52,434 nt of DNA from Prolixibacteraceae bacterium (GTDB lineage: Bacteria; Bacteroidota; Bacteroidia; Bacteroidales; Prolixibacteraceae), in NCBI GenBank assembly GCA_023229575.1, contig JALNYZ010000029.1, positions 1-52,434 on the forward strand. Direction: 5' to 3'. A program made the position numbers and the translations under genes. Under the pieces are notes generated by a model. That model saw nothing but the letters and a program-made list of their open reading frames with translations, was not told the DNA's origin and did no database searches. Below are positions 34,819 through 43,484 of this stretch, in pieces; position 1 is the stretch's first letter, and every line of letters starts with the position of its first letter.

Positions 34819-36915
34819 TCAGCTGATCGCACCCCAATTCAAATGATTTTTTCGAAGCGCCATCATTTGTCGGACAAGGATGGTATTTTCGTTGTTGTGC
34901 AGCAATGGATCGGAATCGAGAATCTCCTCTGCTTTGTCCCGGGCATATTGCAGAATCTGCCCATCTTTGGCCAGGTTGGAGATTCGCAGATCGAAGGCCA
35001 GGCCACTTTGCTGGGTACCCTCCAAATCGCCCGGACCGCGAAGGCGCATGTCGGCCTCGGCGATTTCGAACCCGTCATTGGTAGCCACCATGGTTTCGAT
35101 GCGTTGACGGCTCTCATGGCTGAGTTTGACGCTGCTCATCAGGATGCAATAAGATTGATCGGCGCCGCGTCCCACCCGTCCACGAAGCTGGTGCAGTTGG
35201 GAGAGGCCGAATCTCTCGGTGCTTTCTATCACCATTACGGAGGCATTGGGTACATCAACCCCCACCTCTATCACGGTAGTAGCGACCAGAATATGGGTTT
35301 CGTGATTTTTAAAGCGCCGCATCTCCTCCTCCTTGGCTGCAGGCTTCATCTTGCCATGCACCATGCTGATACGGTATTCGGGAAGCGGAAAGGCTATCCT
35401 AAGCTGTTCGAATCCCTCTTCGAGGTTCTTAAAATCGAGCTTCTCCGACTCCTTGATCAACGGGAAAACGATGTAAACCTGACGTCCCTGGGCAATCTCC
35501 TTTCGGATAAACTGGTTCAATTCGCCCCTGCGGTTGTCATAGTAATGAAAGGTACGGATCGGTTTTCTGCCCGGTGGAAGTTCGTCGATAACCGATACAT
35601 CCAGGTCGCCATAAACGGTCATGGCCAGCGTGCGGGGAATGGGGGTAGCCGTCATTACCAGGATGTGGGGCGGTATGAAATTTTTGCGCCACAGTCTGGC
35701 GCGCTGCATAACGCCGAAACGGTGTTGTTCGTCGATAACCACGAAGCCAAGATTTTTGAACTCAACGATGTCTTCGAGCAATGCATGGGTGCCAATCAGC
35801 AGGTTCAGTGAACCATCCAGCAATTCCTTGTGAATGACGAGACGTTCCGATTTTTTGGTAGATCCCGTGAGTAACCGGACAGTAACGGGCAGGTCGCCGA
35901 TCAGTTTCATCACCGACTGGTGGTGCTGCATCGCAAGAATCTCTGTCGGCGCCATCATGCAGGCCTGAAATCCATTGTCCATGGCGATTAGCGAAATCAT
36001 GAGGGCGACCATGGTTTTGCCACTGCCAACATCCCCCTGCAACAGACGGTTCATCTGCTTTCCTGCCAGGGTATCCTTTCGGATCTCTTTGATCACCCGT
36101 TTCTGGGCGCCGGTCAGTTCGAAAGGGAGATGGTTGTGAAAGAAATCGTTGAAATGAGATCCTACCTCCTTGAAGATGTGTCCCTTGAATTTATTTTGCC
36201 GCTCATGTTTCAGGTGTAGCAGTTTGAGCTGGATGTAGAACAGCTCCTCGAATTTCAGCCTCATCTCTGCTTTTCTCAGGGTAACGGGGTCTAACGGGAA
36301 ATGGATGTTGATCAGCGCCGTTTCGAGGGGCATCAGTTTAAGCTGGTCAATGAGCCAGTCGGGCAGGGTCTCTTTAATTTTTCCTTTGCAGAGCTGAAGG
36401 GCGTTATATTGAAATTTCTGGATCGATTTGGATACGAGAAAATTGCTTTTCATCTTCTCGCTGGTGTTGTAAAATGGCTGAATATATCCCTCTTTCTTTT
36501 CTGTTTCAGCTAATACCTCCTCCAGTTCGGGATGAACCAGTTTCCATCTGTTGTTGAACTCGGTCGGTTTTCCGAAAATTATGTATGGGAAGTTCATCTT
36601 TAGCGTGGCTTTGACAAATTTGATGCCCCTAAACCAAACCAGTTCCATATGGTTTTCCCCATCGTAAAAATTGGCGACCATCCGTTGCGAACGCCCTTCA
36701 CCAATGGTTTCAAGCGAAGTGATCACGCCTTTTATCTGAATGAATGGAAGGGTTTCGTTGATCTCCCGGATTTTGTAAAATTTGGTCCGGTCGATGTATT
36801 TGTAGGGAAAGTAATAGATCAGCTCTGCCACTGTGGTGATCTTCAGCTCCTGGGTAAGGATGGCTGCTCTTTTGGGGCCTACCCCCGGAAGGAATTTGAT
36901 CTCCTGTGCCAACAT
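34819..36915 (-). CDS. recG: ATP-dependent DNA helicase RecG
   Basis: The 698-residue superfamily 2 helicase has an N-terminal helix-hairpin-helix and OB wedge domain (LPGVGPKRAAILTQELKI, then FHYFPYKYID-like YYFPYKYIDRTKFY). Walker A is in LLQGDVGSGKTMVALM, the DEQH box in VVIDEQHRFGV, and the C-terminal helicase motifs include HQLRGRVGRG. It remodels stalled forks and Holliday junctions. A long hairpin repeat begins four bases upstream of its start. Confidence 0.96.
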   Translation of the reverse strand: MLAQEIKFLPGVGPKRAAILTQELKITTVAELIYYFPYKYIDRTKFYKIREINETLPFIQIKGVITSLETIGEGRSQRMVANFYDGENHMELVWFRGIKFVKATLKMNFPYIIFGKPTEFNNRWKLVHPELEEVLAETEKKEGYIQPFYNTSEKMKSNFLVSKSIQKFQYNALQLCKGKIKETLPDWLIDQLKLMPLETALINIHFPLDPVTLRKAEMRLKFEELFYIQLKLLHLKHERQNKFKGHIFKEVGSHFNDFFHNHLPFELTGAQKRVIKEIRKDTLAGKQMNRLLQGDVGSGKTMVALMISLIAMDNGFQACMMAPTEILAMQHHQSVMKLIGDLPVTVRLLTGSTKKSERLVIHKELLDGSLNLLIGTHALLEDIVEFKNLGFVVIDEQHRFGVMQRARLWRKNFIPPHILVMTATPIPRTLAMTVYGDLDVSVIDELPPGRKPIRTFHYYDNRRGELNQFIRKEIAQGRQVYIVFPLIKESEKLDFKNLEEGFEQLRIAFPLPEYRISMVHGKMKPAAKEEEMRRFKNHETHILVATTVIEVGVDVPNASVMVIESTERFGLSQLHQLRGRVGRGADQSYCILMSSVKLSHESRQRIETMVATNDGFEIAEADMRLRGPGDLEGTQQSGLAFDLRISNLAKDGQILQYARDKAEEILDSDPLLHNNENTILVRQMMALRKNHLNWGAIS

Positions 36916-36918
36916 AAG

Positions 36919-37074
36919 AAGTGCCTAAAGTATTTAAAGTGCCTAGAGTGCCTAAAGTACATCGCTTCATCGAAAATAGCTATTTTTTCCATTAAGTTAT
37001 TCTAACTTCCAATTCACTCAAATCTTTCTTCTTAACTTTAGGCACTCTAGGCACTTTAAATACTTTAGACACTT
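36919..37074. repeat. GTGCCTA-word long inverted repeat (40-bp arms)
   Basis: The arms 36919-36958 and 37035-37074 are complementary at 39 of 40 positions and enclose a 76-base AT-rich loop. Each arm reiterates GTGCCTA(A/G)AGT. It lies between the divergently oriented recG and the methyltransferase-like gene and must overlap their promoters. It has the same architecture as the CACAGAG, CGCAAAG and ACATCA repeats but a different word. Confidence 0.9.
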
Positions 37075-37098
37075 TAGTTCACTCTAGTCACTCCTCCC

Positions 37099-37845
37099 AT
37101 GAAATACTGTACCCGCAAATGGATCGCTTACCTCTTCACAGCCCGGCACAGGAAGGGCCATGGGATTCACTCTCCTTTTCTTTTTAGGTTAATTACGGAG
37201 GTGATTGAGAACAAAGGCAATTTTTCTGCCTGGCCAATGCTGGTTGCAGCCGAAGAAAATGTTCGGAATACGCTCTGGATGGTCGACAAAGCTTCCTACC
37301 GGAAATTATATGAGACGAAAATTGGAGCTGATTGTGGCCTCGTTAGGAAATTACATTTGTTGCCAGGTAAGTTCGATCGCTTGATATTCAGGCTTGTAAA
37401 TGAGTTCCAGCCTCGCTTGCTCTCTTTTTACGGTTCTACTTTTGGGGTTACGCTCATGGCGATGGCGCTTGCCGATCGCAGGATCAGGCTGGTGGCGCAG
37501 GTAGAGAACGGCCATTACCAGTCGTTTTGCAGAAGGTTGATTGAGGTGTATGAAATCGGGAATATAGATTTATCAGGCGCAGGCAAAGTGATCGCCTCCG
37601 ATTTTGTTGTGATCCAATTCCCCCTTGATCCGGCTGAGTGCAGTCGGGTGCTTGCGCAAATAGTAGGGCAACCCTACGAAGGGGTAATCATTTTGTACGG
37701 TATTCATACCTCTGCTGAAATGGAAGGAGTGTGGGGAAAATTTCAAAAAGAGCAGCAGGTAAGGATTTCCCTCGATCTGTTTGAAATTGGGATTTTCATC
37801 TGCAAAAAAGGGTTGCAAAAGGAGGATTTTGTGCTGAGATTTTGA
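37099..37845 (+). CDS. Class I SAM-methyltransferase-like protein, degenerate
   Basis: The 248-residue product opens with the signature KWIAYLFTARHRKGHGIHSP and FLFRLI of a Bacteroidetes methyltransferase-like family. The Rossmann-type segment follows at about 110-160 (PRLLSFYGSTFGVTLMAMAL, then VAQVENGHYQSFCRRLIEV), and a C-terminal segment (VRISLDLFEIGIFICKKGLQ, KEDFVLRF) closes the family match. The SAM-binding glycine motif, which would read like ELGTSLG, is SFYGSTFG here, so the cofactor site may be altered. Substrate and activity are unknown. Confidence 0.65.
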   Translation: MKYCTRKWIAYLFTARHRKGHGIHSPFLFRLITEVIENKGNFSAWPMLVAAEENVRNTLWMVDKASYRKLYETKIGADCGLVRKLHLLPGKFDRLIFRLVNEFQPRLLSFYGSTFGVTLMAMALADRRIRLVAQVENGHYQSFCRRLIEVYEIGNIDLSGAGKVIASDFVVIQFPLDPAECSRVLAQIVGQPYEGVIILYGIHTSAEMEGVWGKFQKEQQVRISLDLFEIGIFICKKGLQKEDFVLRF

Positions 37846-37850
37846 GAATA

Positions 37851-38369
37851 TTATTTTTTATCCAGTATTTCTCTTATTCTATTTGCAACTAATTCAGATT
37901 TTTCAAGTACTTCTTCGTTTGTAAATCGTATAACTTCAAATCCTAATTCATTCAGCTTCTCAGTTCTTAGTCTGTCGTAATCTTTCTGCTTTAAATGAAT
38001 CTTCCCATCGACTTCTATGATTAATTTTTTGCTAAGACAAACAAAATCAGTAATAAAATTATCAATTATGTGCTGTCGTCTGATTTTGTAACCAGTTTTC
38101 TTGTTTCTTAGAAAGAACCAAAGAATATCCTCTTCTTTAGTTGGTTTTTCTTTCAACCTATCCCTGATTTCCTTGATAATATGATATGTGTAAGGATTTG
38201 CAGTTATATAGCCAGGATTTTGTTCCTCCTTTTCATTTAAAGTAGATTTGACCTCCCCCGCCCCCTCCAAAGGAGGGGAGTGGCGCTCTAATTGTTGATC
38301 AGAACACGAATCAGAAGTCTCCCCTTTGGGGAGATTTAGAGGGGTCAAATAATTCATCATGGCATTCAC
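37851..38369 (-). CDS. DUF559 endonuclease-like protein with repeat-encoded N-terminus
   Basis: Residues 55-172 form a DUF559 domain of the Vsr/PD-(D/E)XK type: EEDILWFFLRNKKTGYKIRR, then ITDFVCLSKKLIIEVDG (Asp and Glu of the active site) and GFEVIRFTNEEVL. The first 45 residues (NYLTPLNLPKGE to HSPPLEGAGEV) are translated from the palindromic element at 38247-38349. This N-terminus is therefore probably not ancestral protein. The family is scattered in Bacteroidetes, often beside such repeats, and its function is not established. An internal start is not obvious, so the repeat may really be translated. Confidence 0.75.
   Translation of the reverse strand: MNAMMNYLTPLNLPKGETSDSCSDQQLERHSPPLEGAGEVKSTLNEKEEQNPGYITANPYTYHIIKEIRDRLKEKPTKEEDILWFFLRNKKTGYKIRRQHIIDNFITDFVCLSKKLIIEVDGKIHLKQKDYDRLRTEKLNELGFEVIRFTNEEVLEKSELVANRIREILDKK
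38247..38349. repeat. Clover-like palindromic element within the DUF559 gene
   Basis: The outer arms TTTGACC (38247-38253) and GGTCAAA (38343-38349) enclose two hairpins: CCCCTCC with GGAGGGG around AAA, and TCTCCCC with GGGGAGA around TTT. All of it lies in frame with the DUF559 reading frame and encodes its N-terminal segment. GC content contrasts sharply with the AT-rich surroundings. Confidence 0.85.
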
Positions 38370-38453
38370 TCAATATACCGAAAATAAATGAGAATTTCAA
38401 AATTTGTAGATAAAGAAGTTTAACCGAACCCGCCAAACCAAAATAAATTCAAT

Positions 38454-38461
38454 TAAGTTTG
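38454..38461 (+). promoter_or_regulatory. -7 promoter element of the ABC ATPase gene
   Basis: TAAGTTTG matches TAnnTTTG exactly and lies 20 bases upstream of the start at 38481. Confidence 0.55.
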
Positions 38462-38480
38462 TATTCCTAAAAGATTTCTG

Positions 38481-39179
38481 ATGGAAAATGTGATCAGGCT
38501 AAAGGATATCGTAAAGAATTATCAGGTCGGCACCCAGGTTGTCAGGGCGCTGCGAAAAATATCGCTGGATATTGTCCGGGGTGAATATGTTGCCATCATG
38601 GGGGCATCCGGTTCGGGGAAATCGACCCTGATGAACATCATCGGATGCCTGGATACACCTACTGCCGGCAATTACCGGCTGAACGACAAGGATGTAAGCC
38701 TGATGGACGACGACCGGCTGGCCGAAATCCGCAACACCGAAATTGGCTTTGTCTTTCAAACCTTCAATCTTTTACCAAGATATTCTGCCCTCGAAAATGT
38801 GATGCTGCCTTTGATTTATGCAGGCATAGGTAAAGCAAAACGTGAGGAAGTTGCTAGTGGACAGCTTATCAATGTTGGTCTGGAGGATCGGATGGAGCAC
38901 AAACCCAATGAACTTTCAGGGGGGCAGCGGCAACGTGTGGCGGTGGCCCGGGCACTTGTCAATACCCCATCCATTCTCCTGGCCGATGAACCTACCGGGA
39001 ATCTGGACTCAAAAACATCCGAAGAGATCATGAAGCTTTTTGCCGATATCCACGCGAAAGGGAATACCATCATCCTGGTTACACACGAGGAGGATATTGC
39101 CCGTCATGCTTATAGGATTATCAAATTGAAAGACGGAGTTATTGAAATGGATTATGTGAATCCTAATCCGATCTATTAA
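38481..39179 (+). CDS. ABC transporter ATP-binding protein, LolD/MacB type
   Basis: The 232-residue ATPase has Walker A GASGSGKST (residues 41-49), the Q-loop region VFQTFNLLPRYSALENV, signature LSGGQRQR (145-152) and Walker B LLADEPTGNLDS. The LLPRYSALENVMLP segment is typical of the LolD/MacB/FtsE group, which powers lipoprotein release or mechanotransmission rather than import. No permease gene is adjacent, so its partner must be encoded elsewhere. It is co-directional with, and 13 bases before, the adenosyltransferase gene. Confidence 0.9.
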   Translation: MENVIRLKDIVKNYQVGTQVVRALRKISLDIVRGEYVAIMGASGSGKSTLMNIIGCLDTPTAGNYRLNDKDVSLMDDDRLAEIRNTEIGFVFQTFNLLPRYSALENVMLPLIYAGIGKAKREEVASGQLINVGLEDRMEHKPNELSGGQRQRVAVARALVNTPSILLADEPTGNLDSKTSEEIMKLFADIHAKGNTIILVTHEEDIARHAYRIIKLKDGVIEMDYVNPNPIY

Positions 39180-39192
39180 CGTAGAAGTTCGC

Positions 39193-39738
39193 ATGAGAGT
39201 ATATACCAAAACAGGAGATGACGGGACTTCCGGATTGATCGGCGGTACGAGGGTGGAGAAATATGACCTGCGCCTCGAATCATACGGAACGGTAGATGAA
39301 TTGAACAGCTGGATCGGACTTATCCGCTCCCAGAAAATTGATTCTACTACCAGGGATCTTTTGCTTTCAGTGCAAAACAATCTTTTTGTGGTTGGGGCGC
39401 GGTTGGCGACCGACCTTTCCAAGACTGATCTGTCGTTGAAACTGCCATTTAAAGTGGAAGAGATTGCAAAACTGGAGAATGAAATGGACCGCATTCTGGA
39501 TATGTTGCCACCGATGGAACATTTTGTCCTTCCCGGGGGGAGCAACGCCATTTCTTATTGCCACCTCGCCCGAACGGTTTGCAGAAGAGCAGAGCGAAGG
39601 GTTTGTCAGTTGTCAAAAGAGGTTTCCATACCCGCCGAATTGATAAAGTACCTCAACCGTCTCTCCGACTATTTGTTTGTACTTTCCCGCAAAGTTGCTA
39701 TAGATGAGGGTGTTGACGAAGTTCAATGGGTGCCGTAA
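39193..39738 (+). CDS. PduO-type ATP:cob(I)alamin adenosyltransferase
   Basis: The 181-residue protein starts with the family signature VYTKTGDDGTSGLIGG and continues with LESYGTVDELNSWIGL and the C-terminal CRRAERRVCQLSKE segment, where ATP and corrinoid bind. It transfers the adenosyl group of ATP to cob(I)alamin, giving adenosylcobalamin. That is the cofactor of methylmalonyl-CoA mutase encoded at 3896-8094, the likely consumer. It is probably co-transcribed with the preceding ABC ATPase. Confidence 0.93.
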   Translation: MRVYTKTGDDGTSGLIGGTRVEKYDLRLESYGTVDELNSWIGLIRSQKIDSTTRDLLLSVQNNLFVVGARLATDLSKTDLSLKLPFKVEEIAKLENEMDRILDMLPPMEHFVLPGGSNAISYCHLARTVCRRAERRVCQLSKEVSIPAELIKYLNRLSDYLFVLSRKVAIDEGVDEVQWVP

Positions 39739-39820
39739 AATTTATGGCTATTTATTTTTATTCTCGCAAAAAAATAGTAACATCGCAAAACCGTTGAACA
39801 ATAATCTAAATTAATATAAT

Positions 39821-40042
39821 ATGTATTGGACACTGGAATTGGCTTCAAAATTGGAAGATGCACCCTGGCCTGCAACGAAAGATGAATTGATCGATTTCGC
39901 CATACGTTCGGGAGCCCCGCTGGAAGTAATTGAGAACCTGCAGGAGATGGAGGATGAGGGTGAGATATATGAATCCATTGAAGATATTTGGCCGGATTAC
40001 CCAAGCAAGGACGATTTCTTCTTCAACGAAGATGAATACTAA
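39821..40042 (+). CDS. DUF2795 small acidic protein
   Basis: The 73-residue protein matches the DUF2795 family: MYWTLELASKLEDAPWPATK, then ELIDFAIRSGAPLEVIENLQ and a very acidic tail (DDFFFNEDEY). Similar proteins are common and well conserved in Bacteroidetes, and no function is known. It converges with the OstA-like gene, and the two genes overlap by four bases at their stops. Confidence 0.88.
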   Translation: MYWTLELASKLEDAPWPATKDELIDFAIRSGAPLEVIENLQEMEDEGEIYESIEDIWPDYPSKDDFFFNEDEY

Positions 40043-41988
40043 AAATTGGCGTTCTGCTTACTTTTTGATGCAGGTTTCTTTTCGGGGCCTGCAATTTTTT
40101 TGCGTTTTTCGTCAAGCGGGTAGAGGTCGAAGCGTGATTTTGGCTTCTCACTTTCCCTCCAGACAAATCCCTTCAACACCGTCTCTTCAGAAGTCAAATC
40201 TTTCATTGGCGTAAGTTTACCCTCCGGTTTAGGAAAAAATGCGATGCTGTCAATCTTGCTTTTCAACAGGTAAACGTTGATCTTGCTGCTCTCCATCTTG
40301 CTCATCCCGGAATAGTGGTCTTTGTTTTTTAAGTAGTAGAGCGTAATTGCATTTCCGTTTACTTCAATGGTTTTCAGTTCATTTTTGACGATGTATCCAA
40401 TCAGTACCTTACCAGAGATTTGGTTGAATTTGATGGAATCTTCGCGTGAGATGATAAAACCGTTGTTTTCCAATCTGGCAATGTCGGGACCAGGTGTATG
40501 TGGACGGTATTCTATTTTTTCGGCCGACAATTGATGTACATCCGACCATAAAACCGGGTCCATATAGAGTCTCATCACAGAGTCCTTCATTTGATAAGAG
40601 AGGGAGTCGCAAATTCCCCGCAAATCCTTTTTGTAAAACCGTACCCGGTGATACGCCATAAATATCTTGTGATCTTTTTTGTCTTTCGATTTTAATGTGT
40701 CGGATGTTGCTGACGCCGAATCTTTCATGGCCTCTTTGATTTTTTGCAACACCACCTTTGCACTGGAAATTTTGGCCGTATCTGCTACCGGGGATAGTGA
40801 ATCAATTATTGCAGGAAGTTTTTTTATCTCCTGTAATACATTGATTTTCAAACTGTCTATCTTTGGTGAGAGCGAGTCCTTAACTGCAGAAATAAGTTTT
40901 GATAACACCTTACTTGTATCTGCCGGGCCAGGGGCTTGAGGTGCTTTGGTAACAGCGGATTTCTTGGGGACAAGTTCTTCCCTGACCATATTTTTAACTG
41001 TCACTAGTTTAGAAAGGTCGGGAATGGATTTGAGTGTGTCTGCATGAAGGAAAAGAGTGTCTTTGGGCGAAAACTGCATAAAAACAGCAGAGTCAGTAAC
41101 AAAGGCAATTTTTGTTTTTTCGTTGTAGGTTCCTCTCCTGCCAGTGATTGCAACGTGATTGGTGGTATCTGAGAGGATGACCCTGCTTCGCGCCCTGCCG
41201 GTACCGGCATTCCGTGAATAAAATAGGGTATCCCCCTGCAACGATTGCTCCTTGCCAATAATTTTGGAGGCTTTGTAGAGTTCTGCAATATTCGTTCGGG
41301 TATCGTACCAACCTTTTTCCGAATAGAGGGTGCCTTGTTTGGTCGTACCGACGATGTGGGTTGGCCCAACGATAAAGACCCTTTCAATCTTGCTGTTGTA
41401 TTTGAGTGTGTCGGCTGTTAAGATAAAATCCTTGTTGGTCACCTTGACAGAGTCTTTGAAGAAAAATAGGTCTTCGTTGGCATAGTAACGACCTATTTTA
41501 CTAACAAGTACATTGGCTGTATCGACGATTTTTCCCCAGGTATGGTAATTTCCAATGTTTGACCTCAGATCAAAGATTAACTCATCTGTGGTCAATACAA
41601 TGGATTTGTTGACCAGTTTGACGTTACCCTTTACCTGGGCAATTCTACTGTTTCCTTCATATTTTATACGGTCACCGTACAAATTCAGCGTGTCTCCCTG
41701 AATGATATGAACATGGCCAAAGGCATCTACCATGTTGCTGTCTTTGTAAGAATATGCACTGTCACAATAAAGGAGTGCGTTGTTGTGGCTAAGCTCTACA
41801 TTGCCGATTAAACGGTCGGCGTTTGCTATAATTTTCCTGTCATAGGTGTAAAAATCGGCATTCAGGATCTCAATTCTTTTTTTCCGTCCATCAGGTTGAG
41901 GCAAAGAACCGGAAACAACATGAAATGCCACGATCAACATCAGTGACACCAGCAGGCTGTATCCTATCTTATGAGTTTTCATAACCAT
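40039..41988 (-). CDS. OstA/LptA-like periplasmic protein
   Basis: The 649-residue protein has a signal peptide (YSLLVSLMLIVAFHVVSGSL) and repeating beta-strand units of the OstA-like fold through at least residues 35-320, with recurrent patterns such as ALLYCDSAYSYKDSNMVDAF and GDTLNLYGDRIKYEGN. A low-complexity Ser/Lys/Asp-rich linker lies at about 340-440, and a last OstA-like block follows it. By family it should bind or transport lipopolysaccharide across the periplasm. It is much longer than E. coli LptA but normal for Bacteroidetes. The start at 41982 (MKTHKIGYS) is an alternative. It is downstream of two SurA-like foldases. Confidence 0.88.
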   Translation of the reverse strand: MVMKTHKIGYSLLVSLMLIVAFHVVSGSLPQPDGRKKRIEILNADFYTYDRKIIANADRLIGNVELSHNNALLYCDSAYSYKDSNMVDAFGHVHIIQGDTLNLYGDRIKYEGNSRIAQVKGNVKLVNKSIVLTTDELIFDLRSNIGNYHTWGKIVDTANVLVSKIGRYYANEDLFFFKDSVKVTNKDFILTADTLKYNSKIERVFIVGPTHIVGTTKQGTLYSEKGWYDTRTNIAELYKASKIIGKEQSLQGDTLFYSRNAGTGRARSRVILSDTTNHVAITGRRGTYNEKTKIAFVTDSAVFMQFSPKDTLFLHADTLKSIPDLSKLVTVKNMVREELVPKKSAVTKAPQAPGPADTSKVLSKLISAVKDSLSPKIDSLKINVLQEIKKLPAIIDSLSPVADTAKISSAKVVLQKIKEAMKDSASATSDTLKSKDKKDHKIFMAYHRVRFYKKDLRGICDSLSYQMKDSVMRLYMDPVLWSDVHQLSAEKIEYRPHTPGPDIARLENNGFIISREDSIKFNQISGKVLIGYIVKNELKTIEVNGNAITLYYLKNKDHYSGMSKMESSKINVYLLKSKIDSIAFFPKPEGKLTPMKDLTSEETVLKGFVWRESEKPKSRFDLYPLDEKRKKIAGPEKKPASKSKQNANF

Positions 41989-42001
41989 CTAAGCAATAAT
42001 T

Positions 42002-42026
42002 AATTGACAATTGATAATTGTCAATT
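42002..42026. repeat. 11-bp inverted repeat upstream of the OstA-like gene
   Basis: AATTGACAATT and AATTGTCAATT pair perfectly around the loop GAT. It lies between the foldase gene and the OstA-like gene on the minus strand, 14 bases upstream of the latter. Similar AATTGACAATT words occur near 20018 and 28240. Confidence 0.65.
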
Positions 42027-42119
42027 TGTGGAATTTCCTGTTTTATGAAAATCATGTTCAAATATGACAGCACTTGCAAATGTATTAATCCAACAATCCT
42101 TAAATCACAGCAATCCAAA

Positions 42120-43475
42120 TCATTTCTTCCAGGATTTCAGCTTAAAATTGCAATTGCTATAAATGTCGTCGATGTGAATATAGGTTTTGGCCTGTTGTTT
42201 TGCCAACCAGGCCCGATAGGTATCCTCTTTCTTCTTTTCCAGATAAATCTCGCTCAGGTGCTGGTAGTCTTCCTGAAGATTGGCAGGATGGGCATTGGTC
42301 CTACTCAGTAGCTTTATGATTTTATAAACCTGCCGCTGTTTGTCGTCCATGCCCAGGAAAGGCTCGGATACCTGTCCAACCTGCAAGTTGGTAATCAGTT
42401 TGCTTACATCAGGATCAAGATCTTCCATCTGAAATTTTGTGGAGCCGGTTTTCTGGGAAGTAACAAGTCCGCCATTGTTACGGGTGTTTTTATCGGAAGA
42501 ATACATGTATGCTGCCTGGTCCCATGTGATGGTTTTTTTTGCAATGAAGTTGGCAAGACTGTCGATACGGCTTTTGGATTTTTCCAGTTCTTTGGGATCG
42601 ATTTTCGGACGGATCAGGATGTGACGACATTTGATCTTTTCACCCCTTTTGTCGATCAGTTGGATGATGTGGTAACCAAATTCACTTCTGACTACTTTTG
42701 ATACAGTGCCAACCTTGAGGTTAAAAGCCTCAGTGGCAAATGCCGGGTCCAACATGGCACGACCCACATAATCCATCTCTCCGCCATTACGCGCAGATCC
42801 TGGATCTTCTGAATACATCACTGCGAGGGTGGCGAAATTTTCACCATTCTCGACCCTGCGCTTAAAATCCCGTAATTTGCTCTTTACCTCCATGTCTTCC
42901 TGCTCAGTAATGACCGGAAGGATCGTAATATGGGCATATTCCATCTGGGAAGCGATCATCGGGATTTTATCTTTGGGCAGTTGTCTGAAATAATTTCTCA
43001 CTTCTGAAGGGGTGACCGTCACATTCTTTGAAATTTTTTGCTGCATCTGCTCTGTTTTCAACTGCTCCTTGATCATTTCACTCATCTCGGATTTCAATTG
43101 GTTGATCGATTTTTTGAAATACTTCTCGACCTCTTTTTCTGAACCAATATTTTCGATGAAATATTTCATCCTGCGGTCCATGTTCTGGTTGATCTGATTG
43201 TCGGTTACCACGATATTGGTATCGAGATCGGCCTCTGCAAGCAACAGTTTTTGCTCAAGCAGTGACTCCAGGATTTCGCATTTCAAATCACCTTCAGTAG
43301 TCTGCCCCTGGGCCTGCGCCTGTATAGCCTGTGACTCTATGTCTGACTTGAGGATAGGATTACTCCCTACAATGGCCACAATCTGATCTACAACTTTGTC
43401 CTGGCCGTTTGATATAATAAACGATCCCAAAATAATACCTGACAACAACAAACCTTTTGCCAACTGTTTTAACAT
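42120..43475 (-). CDS. SurA-like peptidyl-prolyl isomerase with two PpiC domains
   Basis: The 451-residue periplasmic foldase has a signal peptide (KGLLLSGIILGSFIISNGQ), a SurA_N chaperone region (KVVDQIVAIVGSNPILKSDI) and two parvulin domains. The first (about 175-275) contains EDPGSARNGGEMDYVGRAML, and the second (about 285-385) contains IKCRHILIRPKI and SSDKNTRNNGGLV. It should help outer membrane proteins to fold. It is nine bases downstream of the next foldase-like gene, suggesting an operon guaB-foldase-foldase. Confidence 0.93.
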   Translation of the reverse strand: MLKQLAKGLLLSGIILGSFIISNGQDKVVDQIVAIVGSNPILKSDIESQAIQAQAQGQTTEGDLKCEILESLLEQKLLLAEADLDTNIVVTDNQINQNMDRRMKYFIENIGSEKEVEKYFKKSINQLKSEMSEMIKEQLKTEQMQQKISKNVTVTPSEVRNYFRQLPKDKIPMIASQMEYAHITILPVITEQEDMEVKSKLRDFKRRVENGENFATLAVMYSEDPGSARNGGEMDYVGRAMLDPAFATEAFNLKVGTVSKVVRSEFGYHIIQLIDKRGEKIKCRHILIRPKIDPKELEKSKSRIDSLANFIAKKTITWDQAAYMYSSDKNTRNNGGLVTSQKTGSTKFQMEDLDPDVSKLITNLQVGQVSEPFLGMDDKQRQVYKIIKLLSRTNAHPANLQEDYQHLSEIYLEKKKEDTYRAWLAKQQAKTYIHIDDIYSNCNFKLKSWKK

Positions 43476-43484
43476 ATGTATTTA

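Noticed and set aside
34753..35811. Plus-strand open frame of 352 codons opposite recG
   Set aside because: Antisense shadow; recG motifs lie on the other strand throughout.
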